Below, piece by piece: positions 1 through 6,750 of a stretch of 64,000 bases of DNA. A program made the translations under genes and the position numbers. Source of the DNA: Anaerolineales bacterium UBA2200 (GTDB lineage Bacteria > Chloroflexota > Anaerolineae > UBA2200); assembly GCA_002327925.1 (NCBI GenBank), contig DCVA01000042.1:124001-188000 (forward strand). Reading direction: 5' to 3'. The notes under the pieces were generated by a model that was not told where the DNA came from, searched no databases, and worked only from the letters and a program-made list of their open reading frames with translations. Numbering within the stretch: position 1 is the first letter of the stretch; every line of letters starts with the position of its first letter.

Positions 1-339
1 CGCCTTGACCCTGGCCATGAACTCGGCCGGCTCAAAGGGCTTGGCCAGATAGTCATCGGCACCGAGTTGCAGGCCGGTCACCTTGTCGGCCGTTTCTCCC
101 TTGGCCGAGAGGAAGATGATGGGCACTTCCAGCTTCTGGCGGATGCGCCTGCATACTTCGAACCCATCCATGTGCGGCATCATCACGTCCAGAATGATCA
201 GGTCGGGTGGCTCGCGCTCTACCAGGTCCAGCGCCGCGGCTCCGTTGTCTGCACTCACAACATCGTACCCTTCCTCTCGGAGCAGGAAGGAGATCATTTT
301 CACGTTGGGGGCATCATCGTCCACGACCAGGATGCGCAT
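1..339 (-). CDS. Response regulator receiver domain (3' end cut off by window edge)
   Basis: This is the N-terminal receiver domain of a two-component response regulator. The protein starts MRILVVDDDAP, with the acidic pocket at residues 7-9. It continues through a phospho-acceptor segment (LIILDVMMPHMDGFEV), the conserved Ser of FLSAKGE, and the invariant Lys of DDYLAKPFEP. The last visible codon is within the alpha-5 helix, so the output domain (a winged helix if OmpR-like) lies outside the window. The ATG at 337-339 is the natural start for a receiver domain. The gene is read away from the neighbouring glycosyltransferase. The family is certain; the partner kinase and the output are unknown. 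Confidence 0.93.
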   Translation of the reverse strand, partial: MRILVVDDDAPNVKMISFLLREEGYDVVSADNGAAALDLVEREPPDLIILDVMMPHMDGFEVCRRIRQKLEVPIIFLSAKGETADKVTGLQLGADDYLAKPFEPAEFMARVKA

Positions 340-488
340 AGTCGCACTCCCTTATCCTTGGAGACGCATTGGGTGCCTAAATGGATATGAGGCACAGGGC
401 TTGAGGCCATTATATGCGTGTCCGGGTTCGGTGCAAAAAGCCACCCCAAGACCGCAGTCACCCGGATCGCCCGGCCTGGCCCTGTGGC

Positions 489-517
489 TTGGCAGAACCG
501 CCTCCAGCCGCTATAAT
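489..517 (+). promoter_or_regulatory. Sigma-70-type promoter for the glycosyltransferase operon
   Basis: TTGGCA at 489-494 and TATAAT at 512-517 are separated by 17 bases. Transcription would begin about 20 bases before the GGAGGT ribosome site at 532-537. Confidence 0.65.
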
Positions 518-543
518 GAAAGCTGATACTCGGAGGTGTACGA

Positions 544-1545
544 CTGGCATCGCAGGTTGCTGTGATCATCACGGTGCTGAACGAATCGGAAAGCCTGGAC
601 CGGCTGCTCGAGTCGCTCTGCGACCAGACTCGCAGGCCGGACGCGGTCGTAGTTGCGGATGGCGGCTCAACCGACGATACCCTGCAGCGACTTCGTACCT
701 GGGGAGCCAGTGGCCGCTTACCCCTGGAGATACGGAGCGAACCAGGCAGCAATATCTCCCGTGGCCGCAACGTCGCCATCGCAGCATGCCGTCAGGAGTT
801 GGTGGCGTGTGCCGATGCAGGAGTCCGTCTTGGGGCGACCTGGCTCGAGCACCTGCTACGGCCGCTTCAGGTTGAGGGCGGGGCTAGTGTCGTGGCGTGC
901 GGTTTCTTCCTTCCGGAGGCCCTGACCGTATTCGAAACGTCTCTGGGTGCCACCGTGCTGCCCGCGCTCGAAGATATCAGGCCGGAGCGCTTTCTGCCAT
1001 CAAGCCGGTCGGTAGCCTTTTCGCGCTCGGCGTGGCAGGCAGTCGGTGGGTACCCTGAGTGGCTAGACTACTGCGAGGATCTGGTGTTCGACCTGCGCCT
1101 GAAAGCGCGAGGATACCGCTTTGTCTTTGTGCCTGACGCCATCGTTCACTTCCGCCCTCGTCCGGATTTGTGGTCATTTGCCAAGCAGTACTTCCGTTAC
1201 GCACGGGGTGATGGCAAGGCGGACCTCTGGCGTTTGAGACACCTCGTGCGCTACGGGGCCTACCTCGTCGTGCTGCCGGCTCTTCTCTGGCTGGCTTTGA
1301 GAGTCTCTCCGGGGTGGCTGACGCTGCTGGGAATCGGCGCCGCTGCCATGCTGTACACGCCCTACAAACGGCTGTGGCCGGAGATGAGCGCGCTGTCTCC
1401 GCTGCAACGACTGCAGGCCGTCTGCTGGGTGCCGGCTATCCGTGTGACGGGCGATGTGGCCAAGATGCTGGGCTACCCGGTTGGTCGGCTCTGGCGATGG
1501 CGGAATCGGCTGAGCATTCCAGACTGGCGAAGGCAGGAAACCTAG
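544..1545 (+). CDS. Family 2 glycosyltransferase, membrane-anchored
   Basis: A GT-A fold inverting glycosyltransferase that probably transfers a sugar from a nucleotide-sugar donor during surface polysaccharide or glycolipid assembly. The N-terminal strand VAVIITVLNE is followed by VVVADGGSTDDT (donor-binding DGGSxD), and acidic metal-binding segments follow. The C-terminal third has a hydrophobic pair around residues 235-270 (YLVVLPALLWLALRV, LLGIGAAAMLY), suggesting membrane association. Start choice: GGAGGT at 532-537 sits six bases before a CTG at 544 that restores the full first beta strand. The GTG at 562 is 24 bases from that site and would clip the strand. CTG is rare, so the start remains uncertain. 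A second GT2 gene follows after about 20 bases. Confidence 0.85.
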   Translation: MASQVAVIITVLNESESLDRLLESLCDQTRRPDAVVVADGGSTDDTLQRLRTWGASGRLPLEIRSEPGSNISRGRNVAIAACRQELVACADAGVRLGATWLEHLLRPLQVEGGASVVACGFFLPEALTVFETSLGATVLPALEDIRPERFLPSSRSVAFSRSAWQAVGGYPEWLDYCEDLVFDLRLKARGYRFVFVPDAIVHFRPRPDLWSFAKQYFRYARGDGKADLWRLRHLVRYGAYLVVLPALLWLALRVSPGWLTLLGIGAAAMLYTPYKRLWPEMSALSPLQRLQAVCWVPAIRVTGDVAKMLGYPVGRLWRWRNRLSIPDWRRQET

Positions 1546-1565
1546 AGGAGACTCCAGGCCCAATC

Positions 1566-2453
1566 ATGGACCTCTCGATCATCATCGTCAGCTACAACAC
1601 CTGTGATTTGCTGCGCGACTGTCTGCGCTCGGTGTTTGCCTGCCTGTATGACGTGCCCTTCGAAGTGATCGTTGTAGACAACAACTCGCCGGACGATAGC
1701 GTCGCCGTGGTGCGGAAGGAGTTCCCGCAAGCCAGACTCATCGAAAGCCCGGTCAATGGCGGCTACGCCTACGCCAACAACATCGGGCTGAAGGTGGCGC
1801 AGGGTGACCACCTGCTGCTCCTGAATCCAGATACAGTGTTGCCGCAGACTGCTCTGCAGATGATGAGGCAGTTCATGGCTGAGCATGCGGATGCGGGCGT
1901 GGGCGGTGCGAAGCTGGTGCTGCGTGATGGAAGTCTGGACCTGGCCTGCCGCCGCGGCTTCCCGACACTGGAGGTGGCTTTCTATCGGCTGGTGGGTCTC
2001 AGTCGACGCTATCCGCAGAGCTCGCGCTTGAATCGCTACAACCTGGGCTATCTCGATCCGGACCAGGTGGCAGAGGTGGACGCTGTAGTCGGTGCGTTCA
2101 TGTGGATCAGACGAGAGGCCCTGGAGCAGGCAGGCCTGCTCGACGAGCGCTTTTTCGCCTTCGGTGAGGACATCGATCTCTGCTATCGCATCAAGGTAGA
2201 ACATGGCTGGAAGGTCTACTATAACCCGGCCGTCGTGGTCACACACTACAAGAGCCAATCGATGCGCAAGGATGCACTGCGCATGAACGTCCAGTTCTAT
2301 CGCGCGATGTGGCTCTTTCACCAGAAGCACTATGCGCAACGGACCTTTTTCCTGCTGAACTGGCTCACGGCGCTGGGTATTCTCGGCTTGTGTGCAGTGG
2401 CGCTAATCGTCAATGCGCTGCGGACACCGTCAAGGAGAAAGGTAGGACTGTGA
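1566..2453 (+). CDS. Family 2 glycosyltransferase (rhamnosyltransferase-like)
   Basis: A second GT2 enzyme, similar in layout to WbbL/RfbF-type rhamnosyl transferases. MDLSIIIVSYNT opens the fold, followed by VIVVDNNSPDDS and LLLLNPDTVLP (metal-binding DxD-like). A mucin-like acceptor region follows (VVGAFMWIRREAL, DERFFAFGEDIDLCYRI with the ED catalytic segment). A C-terminal hydrophobic helix (FLLNWLTALGILGLCAVALIVNAL, residues about 260-284) probably anchors it. The open frame extends much further upstream, but the ATG at 1566 is where family homology begins. It overlaps the next gene by four bases (GTGA), so translation is likely coupled to surE. The sugar and acceptor cannot be told from sequence. 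Confidence 0.87.
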   Translation: MDLSIIIVSYNTCDLLRDCLRSVFACLYDVPFEVIVVDNNSPDDSVAVVRKEFPQARLIESPVNGGYAYANNIGLKVAQGDHLLLLNPDTVLPQTALQMMRQFMAEHADAGVGGAKLVLRDGSLDLACRRGFPTLEVAFYRLVGLSRRYPQSSRLNRYNLGYLDPDQVAEVDAVVGAFMWIRREALEQAGLLDERFFAFGEDIDLCYRIKVEHGWKVYYNPAVVVTHYKSQSMRKDALRMNVQFYRAMWLFHQKHYAQRTFFLLNWLTALGILGLCAVALIVNALRTPSRRKVGL

Positions 2454-3217
2454 CGCTCATCCTGCTCACGAACGATGATGGCGTGAACTCACCCGGGCTG
2501 CTGGCGCTGAAGCAGGCCGTATCCGCAGTGGGTGAGGTAGCCGTCCTGGCGCCGGACCACAACTGGTCTGCCGGAGGACACGCCAAGACGATGCACAAGC
2601 CATTGCGTGTCCAGGAAGTCACCCTCGCCGATGGCAGTTCGGGTCTGGCGACCAACGGGGGGCCTTCCGACTGTGTTGCCCTGGCCAGACTGGGCGTGCT
2701 GCCACGAACTCCTGACCTCGTGATCTCCGGCATCAATCCTGGCTCTAACGTCGCCCAGGACATGACCTACTCTGGCACTGTCGCGGCGGCGCTCGAGGGA
2801 TGGCTGTCCGGCATCCCCTCCATCGCGCTCTCTCTGACGGTGAGAGAGGACATCCCCCCTGATTTTCGCTGTGCCGCGCGAGTGGGTGCATTGCTGGCCA
2901 GGCAAGTGCTCGAGCATAGTCCAGCCCGTGTGCTTCTGAATGTGAACGTGCCTTCCGTTCCGTGTGAAGAGATAGCCGGGATCGAGATCACCAGACTGGG
3001 TCAACGCATCTATCGTGACCGGCTGGTGGAGCGCAGAGATCCCCGGGGGCGCAAGTACTACTGGATTGGAGGCGATCCTCCTGATGGGGTGGGGGACGAG
3101 GGCACGGATGTAGCGGCGCTGGCAGCAGGCAGAGTCTCCGTGACACCCCTGCAGCTCGACCTGACCTGCTATGAGCTGATAGGTGAACTTCGTGGATGGA
3201 ATCTGAGTATCGGGTAG
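2450..3217 (+). CDS. surE: 5'/3'-nucleotidase SurE
   Basis: Metal-dependent survival protein SurE, a cytoplasmic phosphatase that dephosphorylates nucleoside 5'- and 3'-monophosphates. VTLILLTNDDGVNSPG has the family signature with the catalytic Asp pair at residues 8-9. VVLAPDHNWSAGGHAKTMHKP-type metal and substrate residues follow, then NGGPSDCVALA, VISGINPGSNVAQDMTYSGTVAAALEG (Asn metal ligand) and the TDVAALAAGRVSVTPLQLDLT end. About 255 residues, the normal length. The GTG start overlaps the preceding stop. Confidence 0.95.
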   Translation: MTLILLTNDDGVNSPGLLALKQAVSAVGEVAVLAPDHNWSAGGHAKTMHKPLRVQEVTLADGSSGLATNGGPSDCVALARLGVLPRTPDLVISGINPGSNVAQDMTYSGTVAAALEGWLSGIPSIALSLTVREDIPPDFRCAARVGALLARQVLEHSPARVLLNVNVPSVPCEEIAGIEITRLGQRIYRDRLVERRDPRGRKYYWIGGDPPDGVGDEGTDVAALAAGRVSVTPLQLDLTCYELIGELRGWNLSIG

Positions 3218-3228
3218 GTGCTAGGCAG

Positions 3229-3747
3229 ATGGATGTGTGGGCGGCGATTGAACAAAGGCGCAGTATTAGGTCATTCACTTCAGCCGATGTCAGCGAGTCA
3301 GTGGTGGAGAGAATTCTCGAGGCAGGCATTCGCGCACCGTCGGCCGGCAACCGTCAACCATGGCACTTTTATGTGGTTCGCAATCGTAGCGTCAGGCTGG
3401 CGTTACAGCAGGCCGCCTACGGGCAGAGCTTTGTTGGCGAAGCACCGGTGGTTATCGTCGTGTGTGTGCATCCGGAGCGCTCGGCGCTCAGATACGGCGA
3501 GCGAGGCCGGGAACTCTACTGCCTGCAGGACACAGCAGCCGCTGTGGAGAACATGCTTCTGGCAGTGACTGCCCTGGGTCTAGGGGCGTGCTGGGTTGGA
3601 GCATTCAGCGAGGACGCTGCTGCGCGGGCGCTTTCATTACCCGGAGGACTGCGACCCGTGGCGTTGGTGCCTGTCGGCGAGCCGGCGCAGTCTCCCGGAG
3701 GCGCACCACGGCGGCCGGTGGCTGAGGTAACGTCCGTCGTGAACTAG
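3229..3747 (+). CDS. Nitroreductase family protein
   Basis: An FMN-dependent NAD(P)H oxidoreductase of the nitroreductase fold, about 172 residues. MDVWAAIEQRRSIRSF carries the FMN-phosphate-binding RRSIR. RAPSAGNRQPWHFYVV follows, and the C-terminal half has LGLGACWVGAF, the typical FMN-contacting loop, then VALVPVGEPAQ. An alternative ATG at 3196 lies inside surE. I prefer 3229 because family homology begins there and AGGTG at 3216-3220 is well spaced. The physiological substrate is unknown; members range from quinone and nitro reductases to flavin-destroying and dehalogenating enzymes. Confidence 0.88.
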   Translation: MDVWAAIEQRRSIRSFTSADVSESVVERILEAGIRAPSAGNRQPWHFYVVRNRSVRLALQQAAYGQSFVGEAPVVIVVCVHPERSALRYGERGRELYCLQDTAAAVENMLLAVTALGLGACWVGAFSEDAAARALSLPGGLRPVALVPVGEPAQSPGGAPRRPVAEVTSVVN

Positions 3748-3750
3748 CCT

Positions 3751-3780
3751 TTGACAGAGGCCGGTAGTCGCAGCTATAAT
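3751..3780 (+). promoter_or_regulatory. Promoter of ilvE
   Basis: A consensus pair: TTGACA at 3751-3756 and TATAAT at 3775-3780, with an 18-base spacer, directly after the nitroreductase stop. The leader to the TTG start is about 80 bases. I recognised no T-box or other known riboswitch in it. Confidence 0.75.
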
Positions 3781-3869
3781 GGACAAGGCTGGTGTTGGTT
3801 GTTGGACAGAGCAGTCCGGGAATGCAGCGGCGACCCAAGCTACCCAATGAAGGGATAAGGAGGAACGAG

Positions 3870-4811
3870 TTGCCCATCAATAAGCATGCCTTCTTCGATG
3901 GCAAATTCGTACCGATCGAAGATGCCAAGGTCAGCATCATGACCCATGCCCTCAATTACGGCACAGGCTGTTTTGAGGGCATTCGTGCGTATTGGAACGA
4001 CGAGGAGAGGCAGCTCTTCGCTTTCCGGTTAGCCGAGCACTACAAGCGACTCCATGACTCGGCAGCTATTCTGTTGATCGACCTGCCCTATACGGTCGAA
4101 GAGCTCTGCGACGCGACGGTGGAACTGCTGCGTTTGGAAGGATTCCGCGAGGACACCTATGTTCGCCCTCTTGCGTTCAAATCTCAGGAGGGGATTGGCG
4201 TGCGCCTCAATGGTGTGAAGGACAGCTTTGCCATGTTCGCTACGCCCTTTGGCAAGTACATGGAGAAAGAGGAAGGCGCTAAAGTCTGCGTCTCTTCCTG
4301 GCGGCGCATCTATGACACCTCCGTTCCTGCCCGGGCAAAGTGCACGGGGGCCTATGTCAACTCGGCGCTCTGCAAGAGCGAGGCGGAGATGAACGGGTTT
4401 GATGAGGCCATCGTCCTGACGAGAGGGGGGTCCGTCTCGGAGGGCAGCGCTGAGAACTTTTTCATGGTGCGCAGTGGCGTGCTGATTACACCGGGTATCA
4501 CCTCTGACATACTAGAGGGGATCACCCGCCAGACCCTGCTGCAGGTGGCCCGCGAGGAGCTCCACATGAGCGTCAAAGAACGGACTGTAGATCGCACAGA
4601 GCTTTACGTGTGCGATGAGGCATTCCTTTGTGGTACAGGGGTTCAGATTGCGGCAATTGCCAGCATTGACCATCGCCCTATCGGTGACGGTCGCATCGGA
4701 CCGGTAACGCGCAAACTTCGCGAGCTGTACTTTGACATTGTCCGAGGCAAAATGCCTCGCTACAGGAACTGGTGTACCCCGGTGTACGAGGATCAGAGGT
4801 CCGGGGACTGA
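3870..4811 (+). CDS. ilvE: Branched-chain amino acid aminotransferase
   Basis: A fold-type IV PLP transaminase interconverting Leu/Ile/Val and their 2-oxo acids with glutamate/2-oxoglutarate. AFFDGKFVPIEDAKVSIMTHALNYGTGCFEGIRAYW is the standard N-terminus. The PLP lysine lies in ARAKCTGAYVNS. SEGSAENFFMV and TRQTLLQVARE match the phosphate-binding part of the family, and EAFLCGTGVQIAAIASID closes the site. The start is TTG at 3870, because AAGGAGG at 3857-3863 is six bases upstream and the homology starts there; longer in-frame extensions have no support. 313 residues, the usual length. It appears monocistronic between its own promoter and a terminator. Confidence 0.94.
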   Translation: MPINKHAFFDGKFVPIEDAKVSIMTHALNYGTGCFEGIRAYWNDEERQLFAFRLAEHYKRLHDSAAILLIDLPYTVEELCDATVELLRLEGFREDTYVRPLAFKSQEGIGVRLNGVKDSFAMFATPFGKYMEKEEGAKVCVSSWRRIYDTSVPARAKCTGAYVNSALCKSEAEMNGFDEAIVLTRGGSVSEGSAENFFMVRSGVLITPGITSDILEGITRQTLLQVAREELHMSVKERTVDRTELYVCDEAFLCGTGVQIAAIASIDHRPIGDGRIGPVTRKLRELYFDIVRGKMPRYRNWCTPVYEDQRSGD

Positions 4812-4886
4812 AGAGGCACCTTCGTTGCTGCGAGTGCCGTGACCAGACAGCTGGTCGTTCGGGCGGCCGACTCAACGCTTGCCATA

Positions 4887-4923
4887 CCAGAGCGGGGGAC
4901 TTGAGACCGCTCTGGTTTCGTTT
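4887..4923 (+). terminator. Rho-independent terminator after ilvE
   Basis: A nine-base-pair stem (CCAGAGCGG at 4887-4895 with CCGCTCTGG at 4907-4915) is followed by TTTCGTTT. The ruvB -10 element begins a few bases later. Confidence 0.65.
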
Positions 4924-4964
4924 GTGCTATAATCCGACCAGATGGATGTGAGGTAGGTCGTACC

Positions 4965-5987
4965 ATGGATGAACGAATCATCTCGCCCAGGCGTCACGCC
5001 GACGAGGTCGCTCAGGACACGACTCTGCGACCCCGCCTCCTGGCCGAGTACATCGGGCAGGAACGGATCAAGCAGAACCTCAGCATCTGTGTCTCTGCAG
5101 CCAAGGCCAGGAGTGAGTCCCTCGATCATGTCCTGCTGTATGGCCCGCCGGGTCTTGGCAAGACCACGTTGGCGCACGTGATCGCACACGAGATGGGTGT
5201 AAACATCAAGGTAACCTCTGGCCCTGCAATAGAGCGGCCCGGGGATCTGGCGGCGATCCTGACCAACCTGCGCCAGGGCGATATCCTGTTCATTGATGAG
5301 GTGCATCGGCTGGGTCACGCGGTTGAGGAGGTCCTCTACCCGGCTATGGAGGACTTTTGCCTTGACATCATCATCGGCAAAGGACCCAGCGCGCGCAGCA
5401 TCCGTCTGACGTTGCCCTCATTCACCATCATTGGCGCAACAACCCGTATTGCGATGATGACCTCGCCGTTACGGGACCGCTTTGGCATCGTCTATCGCCT
5501 CGACTTTTACGAACCAGCGGCGATGGAAGCGATTGTCGGACGCACTTCGCGAATCCTCGGCATCCCCATCGAGTCTGGAGGCGTGGCAACCGTTGCTCGG
5601 CGGGCAAGAGGAACTCCGAGGGTGGCCAACCGGCTGCTCAAACGGGTTCGTGACTATGCTCAGGTTCGGGCGGAGGGTGTGATCACTTCCGCTGTCGCCC
5701 AGGAAGCATTAAGCCTGCTAGAAGTGGATGCACTGGGGCTGGACGACATAGACCGCAAGATTCTGCAGGCCATCATCGACAAGTTCGACGGAGGACCGGT
5801 GGGCCTGGAAACGATCGCGGCGTCGCTGAGTGAAGAGGCGGATACGATCATGGATGTCTGCGAGCCATACCTGCTGCAGCTGGGATTCCTGGAGCGGACG
5901 CCACGTGGCCGCACAGCGACGGCCCGAGCCTACGAGCATCTGGGCAGAGCCTACCCGCAGCAGACGGCCCAGCCCTCCCTGCTCTGA
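4965..5987 (+). CDS. ruvB: Holliday junction branch-migration ATPase RuvB
   Basis: AAA+ motor that drives RuvA-bound Holliday junctions during recombinational repair. Full length (340 residues). [16 protein letters not shown] opens the AAA+ domain. Walker A is GPPGLGKTT at residues 60-68, Walker B is [11 protein letters not shown], sensor I is [19 protein letters not shown], and the C-terminal winged helix includes [12 protein letters not shown] and [20 protein letters not shown] at 4928-4933 is a plausible -10, although a good -35 is missing. GAGGT at 4950-4954 precedes the ATG. ruvA and ruvC are not adjacent. queH follows after ten bases. Confidence 0.97.
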   Translation: MDERIISPRRHADEVAQDTTLRPRLLAEYIGQERIKQNLSICVSAAKARSESLDHVLLYGPPGLGKTTLAHVIAHEMGVNIKVTSGPAIERPGDLAAILTNLRQGDILFIDEVHRLGHAVEEVLYPAMEDFCLDIIIGKGPSARSIRLTLPSFTIIGATTRIAMMTSPLRDRFGIVYRLDFYEPAAMEAIVGRTSRILGIPIESGGVATVARRARGTPRVANRLLKRVRDYAQVRAEGVITSAVAQEALSLLEVDALGLDDIDRKILQAIIDKFDGGPVGLETIAASLSEEADTIMDVCEPYLLQLGFLERTPRGRTATARAYEHLGRAYPQQTAQPSLL

Positions 5988-5997
5988 GCCGATACCC

Positions 5998-6729
5998 GTG
6001 GTGACGGTCCTCGACGCAAGCGGTCAGCAGCTTGCTCCCTGCTCACCCGAGAAGGCGCACAGGCTGCTGGCCGGGGGCAGGGCCCGCCTGGTGAGCCAGG
6101 ACCCGATGGTCATCGAGCTTGCTCTTGTTGCTGCGCTGCGGTCCAGGCGGGTCAGGGCGGAGTCTTCCCCTCCGGGTGAGGGTCGATCCCTCTTGCTGCA
6201 CGTGTGCTGCGGACCCTGCGCCACTTACTCGATCAACCGCCTGCGTCAGATGGGTTTCGCCGTGACCGGCTTCTGGTATAACCCCAACGTCCACCCGTTC
6301 GACGAGCACGAGAGACGGCGGGAGTGCATTTCCTCATACGCCCGGGAGGTCGGTCTGCCGATGGTGTGGCCGGAAGGTTACGAAGCGCAAGCCTACTTCG
6401 AGGCAGTCGCGGGACACGAAGCTCGGGCGGAGCGCTGCGCCATCTGCTACCGGTTGCGCCTGGGGCGCACGGCCCAGGTGGCGAAGCAGCGGGGTTTCGA
6501 CGCCTTCAGCACGACACTCCTGATCAGTCCTTACCAGAAACAGACCCTCATTCGCGGCATTGGTGAGGAGCTGGCCACCCAGCAAGGCGTAGAGTTCTGC
6601 TTTGAAAACCTCCGGCGCGGCTGGGGCGAGCGCGGTCGTCTGGCGCGGGAGCATGGGCTGTATCAGCAGCAGTACTGCGGTTGCACCTACAGTGAACAGG
6701 AGGCGACTGAGCGTTCCCGCGCGAGATAA
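5998..6729 (+). CDS. queH: Epoxyqueuosine reductase QueH with N-terminal RRXRR/PLMP-like domain
   Basis: Residues about 60-243 are QueH (DUF208), which reduces epoxyqueuosine to queuosine in tRNA. The Fe-S and Fe ligands are visible: HVCCGPC (His68, Cys70, Cys71, Cys74), RCAICYRLRL (Cys147, Cys150) and QQYCGCTYS (Cys227, Cys229). Residues 1-45 are extra. They read VVTVLDASGQQLAPCSPEKAH... and go on through LLAGGRARLV and PMVIEL, which closely follows the RRXRR (PLMP) domain found at the N-terminus of IscB-type proteins. A Gly/Ser/Pro linker joins the two. The start is GTG at 5998 or 6001, ten bases after ruvB, so the two genes are probably co-transcribed. The QueH call is secure; the role of the extra domain is unknown. 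Confidence 0.9.
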   Translation: MVTVLDASGQQLAPCSPEKAHRLLAGGRARLVSQDPMVIELALVAALRSRRVRAESSPPGEGRSLLLHVCCGPCATYSINRLRQMGFAVTGFWYNPNVHPFDEHERRRECISSYAREVGLPMVWPEGYEAQAYFEAVAGHEARAERCAICYRLRLGRTAQVAKQRGFDAFSTTLLISPYQKQTLIRGIGEELATQQGVEFCFENLRRGWGERGRLAREHGLYQQQYCGCTYSEQEATERSRAR

Positions 6730-6750
6730 GGTGCAACCCAAGTCCTGCCC

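Noticed and set aside
3787..3869. T-box leader upstream of ilvE
   Set aside because: The 80-base leader lacks the conserved T-box sequence and any strong terminator hairpin.
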